Assembly (NCBI GenBank): GCA_024636105.1 | Contig: JAGXHO010000065.1 | Span: 1 to 7,081, forward strand | DNA from: Trueperaceae bacterium | Lineage (GTDB): Bacteria; Deinococcota; Deinococci; Deinococcales; Trueperaceae | DNA: 7,081 nt | Direction: 5' to 3' | Shown here: piece by piece, positions 1 to 5,810 of the stretch | How the letters are laid out: each line of letters opens with the position of its first letter | How positions within the stretch are numbered: the stretch's first letter is position 1 | Program-made: the position numbers and the translations under genes | Notes under the pieces: generated by a model | Database searches by the model: none | Told to the model about the DNA's origin: nothing | The model's input: the letters and a program-made list of their open reading frames with translations, nothing else

Positions 1-81
1 ACGTTGGGGGCGCCGCTGCACGAGCTTCGCTTCGACGTGAGCCCCGACTCGGTCGCCAAGATCCGGGCGCTGCTCGGCTGA
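1..81 (+). CDS. C-terminal end of an unidentified protein (5' end outside window)
   Basis: Reading frame 1 is open from the first base to a TGA at 79-81 and gives 26 residues ending in SVAKIRALLG. Codon choice is strongly G/C at third positions, like the neighbouring genes, which supports this being a real gene end. The fragment is too short to place in a family, and no motif is recognised. It ends 11 bases before the stop codon of the Rieske gene on the other strand, so the two genes converge with no room for a separate terminator. Confidence 0.55.
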   Translation, partial: TLGAPLHELRFDVSPDSVAKIRALLG

Positions 82-92
82 GGCCCGACCGT

Positions 93-509
93 TCAGGCGT
101 GCACGATGACGATCGCACCGTCCACGGTCACCTCGAAGCGCTCGACCTGGAGACGGCCGCCGTCCTCCACCGATACCGGGTACGCGCGGACGCGGCAACC
201 GTTCGGATCGAAGAGCGAGCGGCCGGTCGCTAGGTCGAACTCCCACCCGTGCCACGGGCAGCGCAGCACGCGGCCGTCGAGGCCGAAGGCGTACGTGCCC
301 GGCGTCGCCGGGAGCGTCGTGTCCATCACCGGCCCCTCGCACAGCGGCGCCTGTTGGTGCGGGCAGAGGTTGCGCACCGCGTAGTACGTCCCGTGGACGT
401 TGAAGACACCGATCGAGCGGCCGCCGAGATCGACGATGCGGCGCGATCCTGGGGGTAGGTCCTCGACGCGGGCGACGGGGTACCCGACCCTGGGACGCTG
501 CTCACTCAC
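93..509 (-). CDS. Small soluble Rieske [2Fe-2S] protein
   Basis: A 138-residue electron-transfer protein that binds a Rieske [2Fe-2S] cluster. The two ligand pairs are visible: Cys49-Pro-His51 and Cys84-Pro-Trp-His87 (CPWHGWEF, residues 84-91). Thirty-two residues lie between the pairs, about twice the usual gap of many Rieske ferredoxins. A Trp follows His87 closely, as in dioxygenase-type Rieske domains. No signal peptide, membrane anchor or second catalytic domain is present, so it is a stand-alone cytoplasmic carrier or regulatory subunit and not a full oxygenase. The GTG at 507-509 is chosen as the start because it overlaps the stop of the upstream M19 gene in the string GTGA, which implies coupled translation. 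There is no Shine-Dalgarno sequence of its own. An in-frame ATG at 612-614 would add 35 Arg/Ala-rich residues inside the neighbouring gene and is unlikely. The partner of the cluster is not known. Confidence 0.88.
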   Translation of the reverse strand: MSEQRPRVGYPVARVEDLPPGSRRIVDLGGRSIGVFNVHGTYYAVRNLCPHQQAPLCEGPVMDTTLPATPGTYAFGLDGRVLRCPWHGWEFDLATGRSLFDPNGCRVRAYPVSVEDGGRLQVERFEVTVDGAIVIVHA

Positions 510-1528
510 CGCCAGACGCGCCCGTAGAGGCGCATGAGGTTGCCGCCCAATATCTTGCGCACGCGCGCCTCGTCGCCGAAGTGCGCGAGCAGCGCCACGG
601 TCAGACGCGGCCATTCACGGTACCCGCGTACGCCGCCGGCCTTGCGCGTCGCCGGGTCGAGGCCGAAGCGTCCGTAGTAGGCGCCCGATACCGTGTAGAG
701 GTCGCCGCGCAGCTCGGTCGAGAGGTCGGGCGGGTAGGCCCCCGTGGTTACCACGATGTCGCTGCCGATCGCGACGTGGTCGTCGCCCACCAGGTCGATC
801 ACGTACTCGACCGCGCGCACGAACGCGTCCAGCGTCGGCGGCGGCGCATCGCCGCCGGCCCAGTTGAAGGGTCCGGGGAGGCTGCAGCCGATCACGCCGC
901 CGCCGTCGGCCAGCGCGCGGATCACGTCGTCGTCGTGGTTGCGCGGGTTGTCGTAGAGCCCGCGTGGGTTCGCATGCGAGATCAGCGCCGGCCCTGGCGC
1001 CGCCGCGAGCGCCTCGCGCGCGGTCCGCGGGCCTGCGTGCGTGAGGTCCATGACGACGCCGCACGTGGCGAGCTCGCGCGCCGCCTCGCGCCCGAAGCGG
1101 CTGAGGCCGGCGTCGTTCGGTTCCGCGCAGCCGTCGCCGATCGCGTTGCGCTCGTTGTACGTCAGCTGCACCGTGCGCACGCCGAGCCGCTGCAGCGACT
1201 CAATCCGGTCGAGGCGGTCGTCGATCAGCTTGGCGTTCTGGGTGACGAGCACCAGACCGACCGCGCCGACCGCGCGCGCGGCCGCGACGTCCTCGACGCG
1301 CTCGATCAGCCGCAGCCGTGGCTCGTTGCGCACGAGCCGGTAGTACGCCTCGATCCGCCGCACGGCCCGCTCGAAGTCGTCGCCCGGCCAGGGCGCCATC
1401 ACGCTCACGACGTCGACGCCGGAAGCAGCGAGGTCGTCGTCGTAGCGGGTGCAGAAGAAGCTGGCGGCGTCGACCACGAGGGCGTCGCGGTGGAGGTGGT
1501 CGGCGTCGGGCGCTGGGGTCTGGGTCAT
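506..1528 (-). CDS. Peptidase M19 (membrane/renal dipeptidase-like) family protein with altered metal site
   Basis: A 340-residue TIM-barrel amidohydrolase-superfamily protein of the M19 type. The family block LTYNERNAIGDGC (122-134), then GLSRFGREAARE (141-152), DLTHAG with His164, ISHAN with His185, and HVAIGSD with Asp257 are all clear. They match the family's second-metal histidines and catalytic aspartate (His198, His219 and Asp288 in human renal dipeptidase). The N-terminal ligand motif, normally VDGHND, reads VDAASF (19-24), so the His and Asp are Ala22 and Phe24. The bridging Glu (human Glu125) appears to be Gln97 in VTQNAK. Family dipeptidases hydrolyse dipeptides with two zinc ions; this one probably has a changed site, so its substrate is uncertain. 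The ATG at 1526-1528 is preferred. A longer reading from 1705 would add 59 low-complexity residues across the divergent promoter region. No signal peptide is seen. It is the first gene of an operon with the Rieske gene. Confidence 0.85.
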   Translation of the reverse strand: MTQTPAPDADHLHRDALVVDAASFFCTRYDDDLAASGVDVVSVMAPWPGDDFERAVRRIEAYYRLVRNEPRLRLIERVEDVAAARAVGAVGLVLVTQNAKLIDDRLDRIESLQRLGVRTVQLTYNERNAIGDGCAEPNDAGLSRFGREAARELATCGVVMDLTHAGPRTAREALAAAPGPALISHANPRGLYDNPRNHDDDVIRALADGGGVIGCSLPGPFNWAGGDAPPPTLDAFVRAVEYVIDLVGDDHVAIGSDIVVTTGAYPPDLSTELRGDLYTVSGAYYGRFGLDPATRKAGGVRGYREWPRLTVALLAHFGDEARVRKILGGNLMRLYGRVWR

Positions 1529-1538
1529 GGGTTCCGGC

Positions 1539-1544
1539 AGTGTA
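1539..1544 (-). promoter_or_regulatory. Possible -10 element of the M19-Rieske operon
   Basis: On the minus strand TACACT lies 10 bases before the ATG at 1528. A start about seven bases downstream would leave a leader of only a few bases. That fits leaderless transcription, which is common in Deinococcota and Actinomycetota. It also agrees with the lack of a Shine-Dalgarno sequence before this ATG. No good -35 hexamer is seen 16-19 bases upstream, so this is a weak call. Confidence 0.3.
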
Positions 1545-1621
1545 GTGGGTGGCGCGACCGCTGGGGATGGTGCCGTGCGAACGAGCCGTATTGGCCGGCG
1601 CCGCGCCAGCCCCCCACGGGC

Positions 1622-1649
1622 CGTCCCGGACGGGCTTTCGTCCCGGACG
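1622..1649. promoter_or_regulatory. Tandem 11-bp dyads upstream of hppA, possible operator
   Basis: The 11-mer CGTCCCGGACG occurs at 1622-1632 and again at 1639-1649. Each copy is an inverted repeat (CGTC-CCG-GACG), and the centres are 17 bases apart. The second copy sits in the -35 region of the putative hppA promoter, where an activator or repressor could bind. The bound protein is unknown. The same 11-mer also occurs at 6257-6267 inside the kinase gene, so the word alone is not specific. Its tandem, promoter-proximal placement is the argument. Confidence 0.35.
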
Positions 1650-1657
1650 CCCGAGCC

Positions 1658-1663
1658 TATGCT
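1658..1663 (+). promoter_or_regulatory. Putative -10 element for hppA
   Basis: TATGCT is the best sigma70-type -10 hexamer in the otherwise GC-rich divergent region. A start near 1670 would give a leader of about 74 bases before the ATG at 1744. The -35 region is poor (TTTCGT at 1636-1641, spacer 16) and overlaps the second CGTCCCGGACG dyad, as expected for a regulated or activator-dependent promoter. Confidence 0.4.
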
Positions 1664-1702
1664 AGTGAAGGTTTGCACGAGCGGCGCGACCGAGCGGGAC
1701 CG

Positions 1703-1737
1703 CACCTCCGCTGCCCCCCGCCGTCTCGACGGAGGTG
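1703..1737 (+). promoter_or_regulatory. Hairpin in hppA leader that pairs with its ribosome binding site
   Basis: CACCTCCG at 1703-1710 is perfectly complementary to CGGAGGTG at 1730-1737, giving an eight-pair stem with a 19-base loop. The right arm contains the whole Shine-Dalgarno GGAGG (1731-1735). A smaller competing hairpin, CCGTCTCGACGG at 1721-1732, uses the first two G residues of that Shine-Dalgarno. The two structures are mutually exclusive, a layout seen in RNA thermometers, leader switches and protein-controlled leaders. No known riboswitch family is recognised. Confidence 0.45.
1731..1735 (+). promoter_or_regulatory. Shine-Dalgarno site of hppA (decides the start)
   Basis: GGAGG is followed by eight bases and then the ATG at 1744-1746, ideal spacing. 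This rules against the in-frame GTG at 1735, which overlaps the site itself. Confidence 0.8.
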
Positions 1738-1743
1738 GCTTCC

Positions 1744-3747
1744 ATGCGTCTCGACGGCCCCTTACCCCTCCTCGCCGGCGTCCTCGGCCTGACGCTCGCG
1801 GTCTACGCCTACCGGCAGCTGCGCGCGCTCCCCACGGGGGGCGCCGCGCTGTTGGGCGTCGCCGATCAGATCCGCGACGGGGCGATGCGCTTTCTGAAGC
1901 GCGAGTTCGTCGTGCTGGCGCCGTTCGCGGTAGTCCTCGCGGCGGCGGCGTGGTTCGCGTTGGGCGGGCTCTCGGCGCTCGCGTTCGCGGTCGGCGCGCT
2001 CGCGTCCTCGATCACCGCAGTCGTGGGGATGATGGTCGCGTCGCGCGCGAACGTGCGCACCACCCAGGCCGCCCACACCACCGGCGGCGCCGCGGCCTTG
2101 AGTGCCGCGTTCGGCGGTGGCGCGGTGATGGGGCTGACGCTGGCGTCGCTGGCGCTCATCGGCCTGGGGACGCTGGCATGGGCCTTCGGCCTCGACGCCG
2201 AGACCGCCACTGCGCTCCAGTCCTTCGGGGTGGGGGCGTCGCTGGTCGCGCTCTTCTTCCGCGTGGGGGGTGGCATCTACACCAAGGGCGCCGACGTGGG
2301 CGCCGACCAGGTGGGCAAGCTCGAGGAGAACATCCCCGAGGACGACCCGCGCAACCCGGGCGTGGTCGCCGACAACGTCGGCGACATCGTCGGAGACACG
2401 GCCGGCATGGGGTCGGACCTGTTCGAGTCCTTCGCCGGCTCGATCATCGCCACGATCGTCCTCGCCGCCACGCTGGGCGAGGCCGTCCGCGCGACGTTGG
2501 GGTCGTCCACCGCGCTCATGGCGCTGCCGCTCGTGCTCGGGGCGGTGGGGCTCGGGTGCTCGGCGATCGGCGTCGTGGTCGTGCGCGCCTTCGCGAACCG
2601 CGCGCCCGCGACCGCGCTGCGCGCCGGCTCCACCGGTGCTGCGCTGCTGTTCCTCCTCGGGGCCGTCGCCGTGATCGCCGGGCTCGGCGTCGCGCCCAAG
2701 GTCGCCATCGCGGTCGCCGCCGGCACGCTGGGCGGCATCGCGATCGGGTACGCGACCGAGGCGTCCACCAGCGGCCGCGTGGTGAAGCGCCTGGCCGAAG
2801 CCGCCGAGACGGGCGCCGCCTCGGTCATCATCGCCGGACTGGCGCTCGGGTTCGGGTCGACGCTCCTCCCGGTCGTCCTCCTCGCGACCGTCATCGGCGT
2901 CGCCAGCGCCGCCGCGGGGCTGTACGGCGTGGGCATCGCCGCCGTCGGCATGCTCGGCACGGTGGCCATGACCATGGCGATCGACGGCTTCGGCCCCATC
3001 TCCGACAACGCCGGCGGCATCGCCGAGATGGCGCGCCTGGGGCCCGCCGCGCGCGCGGTCACCGATGAACTCGATTCGCTGGGCAACACCACCGCGGCGG
3101 TCGGCAAGGGCTTCGCGATCGGTGCGGCAGCGCTCGCCGCGCTGACGATCCTGGCGGCCTACGTTCAGACGGTCGCCGCGCTGCGGCCCGGATTCGCGCT
3201 CTCGTTCGACGACCCGCGGGTCCTGCTCGGGATGCTGGCCGGCGGGGCGGTGCCTTTCGTGGTCGCGTCGCTCACGATCCGCGCGGTGGGCGACGCGGCG
3301 CTCGCGATCATCGCCGAGATTCGCCGCCAGTTCCGCGAGATCCCCGGGCTCCTCGAGGGCACCGGGAAACCCGATGCTGCCCGCTGCGTCGACCTCGCGA
3401 CGCAAGCGGCGCTGCGCAAGATGGTGCTCCCCGGCGCGCTCGCGGTGGCGACGCCGGTGGCCGTGGGCTTCGCGTTCGGCCCCGAGGTGCTGGGCGGGAT
3501 GCTGGGCGGCGCGCTGGTGACGGCCGTGCTGCGCGCCCTGATGATGGCGAACGCCGGCGGGGCGTGGGACAACGCCAAGAAGTACATCGAGGCCGGCCAC
3601 TTCGGCGGCAAGGGCTCCCCGGCGCACCACGCCTCGATCGTCGGCGATACCGTGGGCGACCCCTTCAAGGACACGGCGGGGCCGTCGCTCAACATCCTGA
3701 TCAAGCTGATGGCGATCGTGGCGCTGGCGATCGCGCCGCTGCTGTGA
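1744..3747 (+). CDS. hppA: Membrane-integral ion-pumping pyrophosphatase, K+-dependent class
   Basis: A 667-residue polytopic membrane protein that hydrolyses cytoplasmic pyrophosphate and pumps H+ and/or Na+ across the inner membrane. All signature loops are present: GADVGADQVGK (182-192), EDDPRNP (199-205), DNVGDIVGD (210-218), ISDNAGG (419-425), GNTTAAVGKG (447-456), and the C-terminal SIVGDTVGDPFKDTAG (631-646). These carry the Asp/Lys residues that bind Mg-pyrophosphate. Ala451 and Gly454 in GNTTAAVGKG are the residues of K+-dependent enzymes; K+-independent ones have GNTTKA. Glu228 (LFESF) is at the position used by Na+-PPases and by some K+-dependent H+-PPases, so ion choice is open. 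The first membrane span is near residues 6-25, and about 16 are expected. Length is at the short end of the family's normal range. The start is fixed by GGAGG eight bases upstream. The gene is single and divergent from the M19 operon. Its 3' end faces acoB across 10 bases. Confidence 0.96.
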   Translation: MRLDGPLPLLAGVLGLTLAVYAYRQLRALPTGGAALLGVADQIRDGAMRFLKREFVVLAPFAVVLAAAAWFALGGLSALAFAVGALASSITAVVGMMVASRANVRTTQAAHTTGGAAALSAAFGGGAVMGLTLASLALIGLGTLAWAFGLDAETATALQSFGVGASLVALFFRVGGGIYTKGADVGADQVGKLEENIPEDDPRNPGVVADNVGDIVGDTAGMGSDLFESFAGSIIATIVLAATLGEAVRATLGSSTALMALPLVLGAVGLGCSAIGVVVVRAFANRAPATALRAGSTGAALLFLLGAVAVIAGLGVAPKVAIAVAAGTLGGIAIGYATEASTSGRVVKRLAEAAETGAASVIIAGLALGFGSTLLPVVLLATVIGVASAAAGLYGVGIAAVGMLGTVAMTMAIDGFGPISDNAGGIAEMARLGPAARAVTDELDSLGNTTAAVGKGFAIGAAALAALTILAAYVQTVAALRPGFALSFDDPRVLLGMLAGGAVPFVVASLTIRAVGDAALAIIAEIRRQFREIPGLLEGTGKPDAARCVDLATQAALRKMVLPGALAVATPVAVGFAFGPEVLGGMLGGALVTAVLRALMMANAGGAWDNAKKYIEAGHFGGKGSPAHHASIVGDTVGDPFKDTAGPSLNILIKLMAIVALAIAPLL

Positions 3748-3757
3748 TGGGTCGCGC

Positions 3758-4777
3758 TCAGGCCCCGAGCAGCCGCTTCACCTCCGCCACGATGCGCGCC
3801 GGCAGCGGCAGGTAGGCGTCCTCGAGCGGAGGGCTGAACGGCACCGGCGTGTGGGGCGCGGTCACCCGCCGGATCGGCCCCTTGAGCGACGCGAAGCCCT
3901 CGTCGGCGACGATCGCTGCGATGTCGGTGGCCAGGCTGGCGCGCGGGTACGACTCGTCGACCACCATCAATCGCCCCGTCTTGGCCACGGACGCGAGGAT
4001 CGTGCCCTTGTCGAGCGGCGTGTAGGTGCGTGGGTCGATCACCTCGACCGAGATGCCCTCGGCGGCGAGCGTTTCGGCGGCTTCGAGCGCGAACTGCACG
4101 CCGCGCTGCACGCCGACGATCGTCAGGTCGGTGCCTTCGCGCCGCACGGCCGCGACGCCGAAGGGGATCGGCTCCATCGCCTCCGGCACGTGCGACTTCT
4201 GCATGTACATGCGCTTGTGTTCGAAGAACACGACCGGGTCGTCGTCGGCGATCGCGGTGAGCAGGAGCCCCTTGGCGTCGGCCGCGGTGGTCGGCGCGAC
4301 GGTCTTGAGGCCCGGGATGTGGGCGAAGATCGAGTACAGCGTCTGCGAGTGCTCGGCGGCCGCGCGGAAGCCGCCACCGACGACGGTCCGCATCACCATC
4401 GGCACCTTCTGCGTGCCACCGAACATGTAGCGCACTTTGGCCGCTTGGTTGAGCATCTGGTCGTAGGCGACGCCGGCGAAGTCGACGTACATCAGCTCCA
4501 CGACGGGGCGCATGCCCGTCATGGCGGCGCCGATGGCGGCGCCGAAGAAGCCCGCCTCCGCGATCGTGGTGTCCAGGACGCGCTCGCGTCCGAAACGGGT
4601 GGCGATGCCGCGGGTGACGCCGAACGGACCGCCCCACGCATCGAGCCCACCGCGGTCGTCGCGGCCGGCGCCGCCGGCCACGTCCTCGCCCATCAGGAAG
4701 ACGCTGGGGTCCGCCTCCATCGCCTGCACGAGGGCTTCGTTGATCGCGTCGCGGATCGTCAGCAGGCGCTCGCTCAT
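3758..4777 (-). CDS. acoB: E1 beta subunit, acetoin dehydrogenase-type 2-oxo acid dehydrogenase
   Basis: A 339-residue transketolase-like subunit that, with E1 alpha, forms the thiamine-diphosphate-dependent alpha2beta2 E1. This enzyme cleaves acetoin or decarboxylates a 2-oxo acid. Visible hallmarks are GEDV (30-33), DTTIAE with the ThDP-activating Glu74, YDQMLNQAAKVRYMFGG (105-121), EHSQ with active-site His143, FFEHK (184-188), IDPRTYTPLD (247-256), DESYPRA (274-280) and PVPFSPPLE (311-319). NQAAKVRYMFGG and IDPRT match AcoB and branched-chain-type beta subunits better than classical PdhB. This is judged from memory of the families, so the substrate is not fixed. Length is normal. The ATG at 4775-4777 overlaps the acoA stop in ATGA. 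An AAGGGGG ribosome site lies six bases upstream, within acoA. It is the last gene of the operon, with no E2 or E3 behind it. Confidence 0.93.
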   Translation of the reverse strand: MSERLLTIRDAINEALVQAMEADPSVFLMGEDVAGGAGRDDRGGLDAWGGPFGVTRGIATRFGRERVLDTTIAEAGFFGAAIGAAMTGMRPVVELMYVDFAGVAYDQMLNQAAKVRYMFGGTQKVPMVMRTVVGGGFRAAAEHSQTLYSIFAHIPGLKTVAPTTAADAKGLLLTAIADDDPVVFFEHKRMYMQKSHVPEAMEPIPFGVAAVRREGTDLTIVGVQRGVQFALEAAETLAAEGISVEVIDPRTYTPLDKGTILASVAKTGRLMVVDESYPRASLATDIAAIVADEGFASLKGPIRRVTAPHTPVPFSPPLEDAYLPLPARIVAEVKRLLGA

Positions 4778-5763
4778 CGCAGGCCCCCTTCGTAGGAGAC
4801 GTAAACGTCGTCGTAGAGCTCGTCGGGTTCGGGCCACGGGTCGCCCTCGGCGGCCGTGAAGGCGGCGGTCACCTCGGCGTCGGCCTCCGCGCGGATGCGC
4901 TCGAGCCGCGCCGGGTCGAGGCCGCGCTCGGCGGCCGCCTGCTCGAAGGCGGTCAGTGGTTCGCGCGCCCACCAGGCCGCCCGCTCGTCGGCCGGCTGGT
5001 AGGTCTGCTTGTCGCCCTCGTACTGGCCGGAGAAGCGGTACGAGACGAACTCGAGCAGGGTGGCGCCGCCACCGGCCCGGGCCTGCGCGACGGCCTCCTG
5101 GGTCGCCTGGTGGACGGCGACGACGTCCATGCCGTCGGCGCGGACGCCGGGGAGGGCGTACCCGGCCGCCATGTCGGCGATGGTCTCGGTGTTCAGGTGG
5201 TAGTCGAGGGAGGTCGCTTCGGCGTACTGGTTGTTCTCGCACACGAAGACGACCGGCGCGTTCCACAGCTTCGCCAGCCCCATGGCTTCGTGGAACACGC
5301 CCTGGTGCACCGCCCCGTCGCCGAAGAAGGCGACCGCCACGTCGTCGCGCCCCTGCATCTTCATGGAGAGCGCCGCCCCGAGGGCGATCGGCAGGCCGGC
5401 GGCGACGATCCCGAACGCGCCCAGCATGCCGACGCCGAAGTCGCTGATGTGCATGCTGCCACCCTTGCCCTTCGCGGTGCCGGTCCGGCGGCCGTGCAGC
5501 TCGGCCGCCATCGCGCGCAGCGCGACGCCCTTGCCGATCGCGTGGCCGTGGTTGCGGTAGGTCGAGGCGATCCAGTCGCTCGGCCGCAGGGCGGCGCACA
5601 CGCCCGCGGCGATCGCCTCCGAACCGGTGTACGTGTGGGCGTAGCCGGGGATGCGATCGGCTTCGGCAAGCTCGGCGACGACGGCGTCGAAGCGCCGCAT
5701 CGTCACCATCTTCTGGTACATGCCGTAGAGCTGTTCGTGGGTGGGTGGGGTGGCGTTGGGCAC
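4774..5763 (-). CDS. acoA: E1 alpha subunit, acetoin dehydrogenase-type 2-oxo acid dehydrogenase
   Basis: A 329-residue E1 alpha subunit carrying the thiamine-diphosphate Mg2+ motif, GDG at 148-150 to NN at 177-178 (FFGDGAVHQG, CENNQY). His43 in AHTYTG matches the first active-site His of E1 alpha (human PDHA1 His63). TYRNHGHAIGKG (68-79) and GKGGSMH (99-105) are also typical. The second alpha-chain active-site His (human His263, family motif YRxxGH) is Gln247 here: YRFSGQYEGD (242-251). The C-terminal quarter is acidic and poor in motifs, as usual. The GTG start at 5761-5763 is chosen because AGGAGG at 5771-5776 stands seven bases upstream. Internal ATG codons at residues 15 and 20 lack such a site. 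It lies 47 bases after the kinase gene and overlaps acoB by 4 bp, so the three genes form one operon. Acetoin specificity is inferred from the best-remembered relatives only. Confidence 0.92.
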   Translation of the reverse strand: MPNATPPTHEQLYGMYQKMVTMRRFDAVVAELAEADRIPGYAHTYTGSEAIAAGVCAALRPSDWIASTYRNHGHAIGKGVALRAMAAELHGRRTGTAKGKGGSMHISDFGVGMLGAFGIVAAGLPIALGAALSMKMQGRDDVAVAFFGDGAVHQGVFHEAMGLAKLWNAPVVFVCENNQYAEATSLDYHLNTETIADMAAGYALPGVRADGMDVVAVHQATQEAVAQARAGGGATLLEFVSYRFSGQYEGDKQTYQPADERAAWWAREPLTAFEQAAAERGLDPARLERIRAEADAEVTAAFTAAEGDPWPEPDELYDDVYVSYEGGLR

Positions 5764-5770
5764 GGGGTGG

Positions 5771-5776
5771 CCTCCT
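5771..5776 (-). promoter_or_regulatory. Shine-Dalgarno site of acoA (decides a GTG start)
   Basis: AGGAGG on the minus strand, seven bases before GTG at 5763. It lies in the only gap of the operon (5764-5810), which shows no terminator-like hairpin and no convincing promoter. Confidence 0.8.
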
Positions 5777-5810
5777 GCGTGGCGGTGGGCGCGGGCGGGA
5801 TCGGATGGGC

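Noticed and set aside
510..614. Extension of the Rieske protein to ATG at 614
   Set aside because: The extra 35 residues are Arg/Ala-rich and lie wholly within the M19 gene. GTG in the GTGA overlap is a typical coupled start.
1529..1705. Extension of the M19 protein to an upstream start at 1705
   Set aside because: It adds 59 low-complexity residues absent from the family, overlaps the putative hppA promoter, and the protein begins naturally at the ATG at 1528.
581..1792. Long plus-strand open frame opposite the M19 gene
   Set aside because: It is rich in Arg/Val/Ala with no recognisable motif, lies opposite clear M19 motifs, and runs through the divergent promoter into hppA.
1762..3630. 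Long open frame of 622 codons on the minus strand opposite hppA
   Set aside because: Its translation is low-complexity Arg/Gly/Glu/His-rich, as expected from the complement of a GC-rich gene, while the plus strand carries every pyrophosphatase motif.
3748..3757. Terminator between the convergent hppA and acoB genes
   Set aside because: Only 10 bases separate the stop codons, and no stem-loop with a T tract is seen there or nearby.
4777..5599. Upstream extension of the acoB frame into acoA (613 codons)
   Set aside because: The added part is Arg-rich shadow of acoA. The ATG in ATGA with AAGGGGG upstream fits the normal E1 beta N-terminus.
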